A stretch of DNA of 64,000 nt from Achromobacter insolitus (GTDB lineage: Bacteria; Pseudomonadota; Gammaproteobacteria; Burkholderiales; Burkholderiaceae_B). Positions 60,164-64,000 of this stretch are shown piece after piece (positions within the stretch are counted from its first letter, which is position 1; each line of letters starts with the position of its first letter). The translations under genes were made by a program, and so were the position numbers. Below the pieces are notes generated by a model. The model saw only the letters and a program-made list of their open reading frames with translations, made no database searches and had not been told where the DNA came from. The stretch covers positions 806,001 through 870,000 of the forward strand of contig NZ_NJIF01000001.1 in NCBI RefSeq assembly GCF_002209555.1, written 5' to 3'.

Positions 60164-60398
60164 GGGCAAACTCCGGTTCACCGTTGAAACGCACGCCATT
60201 AATGCCATGGAACAACTGCAGGCTTTCCTGCTCGGCTTCGTGCAAAGTCGTGAACGGCGCCTGTCCAGGCACGGTCCAGCATTTTTCCGGTGCGGTGCCG
60301 CCGACTCGGCGGGTCCAGATCTGCACACGGTAGCCCTGCTCGTCCTCTCGAGCCACGGAGCATCTCACACGAAAATCTCCAATCATTCTTGAAGTCAT
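60150..60398 (-). CDS. Small hypothetical protein
   Basis: 82 residues, starting MTSRMIGDFRVRCSVAREDEQGYRVQIWTRR and containing FTTLHEAEQESLQLFHGING. The alternation of charged and hydrophobic residues suggests a beta-beta-alpha domain. AAGGAG is 6-7 nt before the ATG at 60398; the TTG two codons earlier is less likely. No recognised family. Upstream 160 bp are unusually AT-rich for this genome. Confidence 0.6.
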   Translation of the reverse strand: MTSRMIGDFRVRCSVAREDEQGYRVQIWTRRVGGTAPEKCWTVPGQAPFTTLHEAEQESLQLFHGINGVRFNGEPEFAHASA

Positions 60399-60561
60399 GG
60401 ACAACTCCTTGTTATTTAAGTGAATGAAGCGTGTAGCACACGGGGCATATTGTGCCGCAACTATCCGGCCCTTTTATTGGAATACACAATTTCTCACATC
60501 AAAATCAGACACTCTCGCCAGGAGATTAATAGTCTCAGACGACAGGAATATGTACAGATAA
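60399..60561. other. AT-rich intergenic stretch
   Basis: The longest AT-rich stretch of the window, upstream of the 82-residue gene. It probably holds that gene's promoter. No tRNA or attachment-type repeat is visible. Confidence 0.35.
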
Positions 60562-60590
60562 TAAAAAAAAACGGAGCCTGAAGGCTCCGT
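60562..60590 (-). terminator. Intrinsic terminator of serS
   Basis: 8-bp arms ACGGAGCC (60571-60578) and GGCTCCGT (60583-60590), loop TGAA, followed by T9 on the minus strand. Confidence 0.88.
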
Positions 60591-60630
60591 CTTTTACTCC
60601 GCCAAATGACGGATGGACAGCGAAATCCCG

Positions 60631-62031
<1,401 letters not shown>

Positions 62032-63372
62032 TTACCGTTTTTTGGCGCGTTCCTGAGCGTCCAGCTCGCGCAGGAATGCCAGCTTTTGCTGGATTTTAGC
62101 CTCCAGGCCGCGATCGGTCGGCCGATAGAAGGAGGGATTGAGCCCATCGGGGAAATATTGCTCGGCGGCGGCATAACCGTGAGGCTCGTCGTGCGCGTAG
62201 CGATATGCCTTTCCGTGGCCCAGCTGTTTCATCAATTTGGTGGGCGCATTGCGCAGGTGGATCGGCACCGGCGCGCTGCCGTGCTCGGCCGCGAACTTGC
62301 GCGCCTGGTTGTAGGCGTTGTAGACGGCGTTCGACTTGGCCGCGCACGCCATGTAGACCACCGCCTGCGCGAGAGCCAGCTCGCCTTCCGGCGAACCCAG
62401 GCGCTCGTAGATGTCGGCGCCGTTCACGGCCAGGTCCGTCGCGCGGGGATCGGCCAGGCCGATGTCTTCCACCGCCATGCGCACCAGCCGCCGCGACAGG
62501 TATTTGGGATCGGCTCCGCCGTCGATCATGCGGCAGAACCAGTACAGCGCAGCGTCGGGATTGGAGCCCCGCACCGATTTATGCAGCGCGCTGATCTGGT
62601 CATAGAACGCGTCGCCGCCCTTGTCGAAGCGACGCAGGTTCTGCGACAGCGAAATTTCCAGCCAGGCCGCGTCCACCGTGTCCCGGCCCGCTGCCTGTGC
62701 CGACTCGGCCACCACTTCGACCGCGCTGATCAGCCGGCGCGCGTCGCCGTCGGCCCAGGCCGCGAGCTGTTCGCGCGCATCAGGCTCGATGCGGATGCGC
62801 TCGCCCTCGTCCAGTCCGTCGTTCAGCGCCTGTTCGGCCCGATCGACCAGCTGTTGCAGCTCTTCGGTGGTGAGCGATTGCAGCACATACACGCGCGCCC
62901 GCGACAACAATGCCGAATTGACTTCGAACGAGGGGTTTTCGGTGGTGGCGCCGATAAAGGTGAACAGCCCGCTTTCCACATAGGGCAGGAACGCGTCCTG
63001 CTGCGCCTTGTTGAAGCGGTGCACTTCGTCGACGAAGAGGATAGTGCGCCGTCCCTGGCCTTGAGCCACCTGGGCCACCGTGACCGCGTCACGGATGTCC
63101 TTGACCCCGCCCAGCACCGCCGAAATGGCGATGAACTGGGCATCGAAGCCATCGGCCATCAGGCGCGCCAACGTGGTCTTGCCCACGCCGGGCGGCCCCC
63201 AGAAGATCATGGAATGCGGACGCCCCGAATCGAAAGCGACGCGCAGGGGTTTGTCCGGCCCGAGCAGGTGCGACTGCCCGACCACGTCGGACAGCGTGCG
63301 CGGGCGCAGCCGCTCGGCCAGGGGCACATAAGGCCGATGCGCAGGATCGGCCGCGAAGAGATCGTTGCTCAT
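62032..63372 (-). CDS. rarA: Replication-associated recombination protein A (RarA/MgsA AAA+ ATPase)
   Basis: A 446-residue clamp-loader-like AAA+ protein acting at stalled forks. Walker [10 protein letters not shown] is near residue 58, Walker [20 protein letters not shown] near 110, and sensor 1 [24 protein letters not shown] follows. The C-terminal tetramerisation region includes [22 protein letters not shown]. Its length fits the family. It is followed by serS; lolA, often upstream of rarA in related genomes, is absent here. Confidence 0.97.
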   Translation of the reverse strand: MSNDLFAADPAHRPYVPLAERLRPRTLSDVVGQSHLLGPDKPLRVAFDSGRPHSMIFWGPPGVGKTTLARLMADGFDAQFIAISAVLGGVKDIRDAVTVAQVAQGQGRRTILFVDEVHRFNKAQQDAFLPYVESGLFTFIGATTENPSFEVNSALLSRARVYVLQSLTTEELQQLVDRAEQALNDGLDEGERIRIEPDAREQLAAWADGDARRLISAVEVVAESAQAAGRDTVDAAWLEISLSQNLRRFDKGGDAFYDQISALHKSVRGSNPDAALYWFCRMIDGGADPKYLSRRLVRMAVEDIGLADPRATDLAVNGADIYERLGSPEGELALAQAVVYMACAAKSNAVYNAYNQARKFAAEHGSAPVPIHLRNAPTKLMKQLGHGKAYRYAHDEPHGYAAAEQYFPDGLNPSFYRPTDRGLEAKIQQKLAFLRELDAQERAKKR

Positions 63373-63459
63373 TGGCAGCAGATGAGGGGAGACAGCAAGT
63401 AAATCAAGTCAGCATTACACCATGCCGCGCGCGCGCCCCGCCCTGCGGAGCCCGGCAAC

Positions 63460-64000
63460 CTAGGCCAGCCCCGGCGGCGCGAAGCGCCGGTTCGCCAGCA
63501 CCGGCAGCACCTTGCGGGCATGGGCCAGCCGTTCGGGGTCGATATCGGCGAACACCAGCGCCGGGGCCTCGCCCGCGCGCGCCGTCACCACGCCCAACGG
63601 GTCCACCACCATGCTGCAACCGATGTTGCGTTCGCCGCATTCGCCCGTGGCCGCCACGTAGCAGGTATTTTCCAGCGCGCGCGCCGTGACCAGCACTTCC
63701 CAGTGCATTTCCTTCAACGGGCCGCGCACCCAGGCGGCCGGCAGCACCAGCAGATCCGCGCCGTCCAGCGCCAGACGCCGCGCCAACTCGGGAAAGCGCA
63801 CGTCATAGCAGGTCATCAGGCCGACGCGCAGGCCGCCGATGTCCAGCAAGGGCGGAATGTCGATGCCGGGCGTGACGTTGGTGGATTCCTTCATGTTGAA
63901 GGCGTCGTACAGGTGCAGCTTGCGGTATTGCGACAGGATCTGGCCGTCGCGCAGCGTGACCAGCGTATTCCAGACCCGCCCTTCCCCGGTCGGCACGTGC
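63460..64000 (-). CDS. Carbon-nitrogen hydrolase, Nit/deaminated-glutathione amidase type (5' part outside window)
   Basis: The C-terminal 180 codons of a nitrilase-superfamily amidase; the start lies beyond the window edge. Catalytic lysine is in [10 protein letters not shown] and cysteine in [15 protein letters not shown], and the later motifs [17 protein letters not shown] and [12 protein letters not shown] are typical of the Nit1/NitFhit branch. That branch hydrolyses deaminated glutathione and similar omega-amides. The catalytic glutamate would be upstream of the window. It is unlike the two CWEN-type nitrilases in this window. Upstream of rarA on the same strand, gap 87 bp. Confidence 0.9.
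   Translation of the reverse strand, partial: HVPTGEGRVWNTLVTLRDGQILSQYRKLHLYDAFNMKESTNVTPGIDIPPLLDIGGLRVGLMTCYDVRFPELARRLALDGADLLVLPAAWVRGPLKEMHWEVLVTARALENTCYVAATGECGERNIGCSMVVDPLGVVTARAGEAPALVFADIDPERLAHARKVLPVLANRRFAPPGLA

Overview
The window is high-GC bacterial chromosome. Gene content (pnp-rpsO, ilvI-ilvH-ilvC, pssA, tpiA-secG, serS-rarA), three Bug/TctC-type tripartite tricarboxylate receptors, many LysR regulators and small catabolic operons point to a betaproteobacterium of the Alcaligenaceae (Bordetella/Achromobacter lineage). This is inferred from content and order only; there is no rRNA in the window.

Layout. 0-5 kb: a truncated quinone oxidoreductase, an ABC ATPase, a flavin monooxygenase and an Hsp20 pair with a third small gene behind a sigma-32-like promoter. 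5-17.5 kb: a catabolic/accessory block between tRNA-Leu(GAG) and secG. It holds (a) LysR, a 2-oxoadipate dioxygenase/decarboxylase (HglS type), an FMN 2-hydroxyacid oxidase and a Bug receptor, and (b) a phosphocholine-type phospholipase C, a 56-residue lipoprotein, a PhnDCE-type ABC transporter, a HAD-IIA phosphatase and an RpiR regulator. The second group looks like an organophosphate-scavenging module. 17.6-20 kb: secG, tpiA, quinone oxidoreductase, tRNA-Ser(UGA). 20-28 kb: DUF4202, UspA, a CoA-transferase/Bug/HMG-CoA-lyase operon, two LysR genes and a nitrilase.

28.0-28.3 kb holds a tRNA-Leu(UAA) gene interrupted by a 225-nt group I intron. P2, P3, P4 and P7 can be read directly, and the insertion site is between U34 and A35. 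28.4-45.6 kb is mostly housekeeping: GST-like protein, PIN protein, threonine deaminase, lipoproteins, pnp-rpsO, pssA, ilvIHC, FUSC transporter, bdhA-yaaA and a CPA2 antiporter. 45.7-58.3 kb: tRNA-Ser(CGA), a chemoreceptor, an IclR-controlled MFS/nitrilase/flavin-reductase operon, a CSS-EAL phosphodiesterase, and an enolase-superfamily/Bug operon with a divergent LysR and a cytosine-deaminase-like amidohydrolase. 58.3-60.6 kb is a patch of small orphan genes, including a phage-like ASCH protein. 60.6-64 kb: serS, rarA and a truncated Nit-type amidase.

I found no CRISPR array, insertion sequence, integrase or rRNA. Starts were chosen by family length and ribosome binding site and often lie inside the longest open frame.
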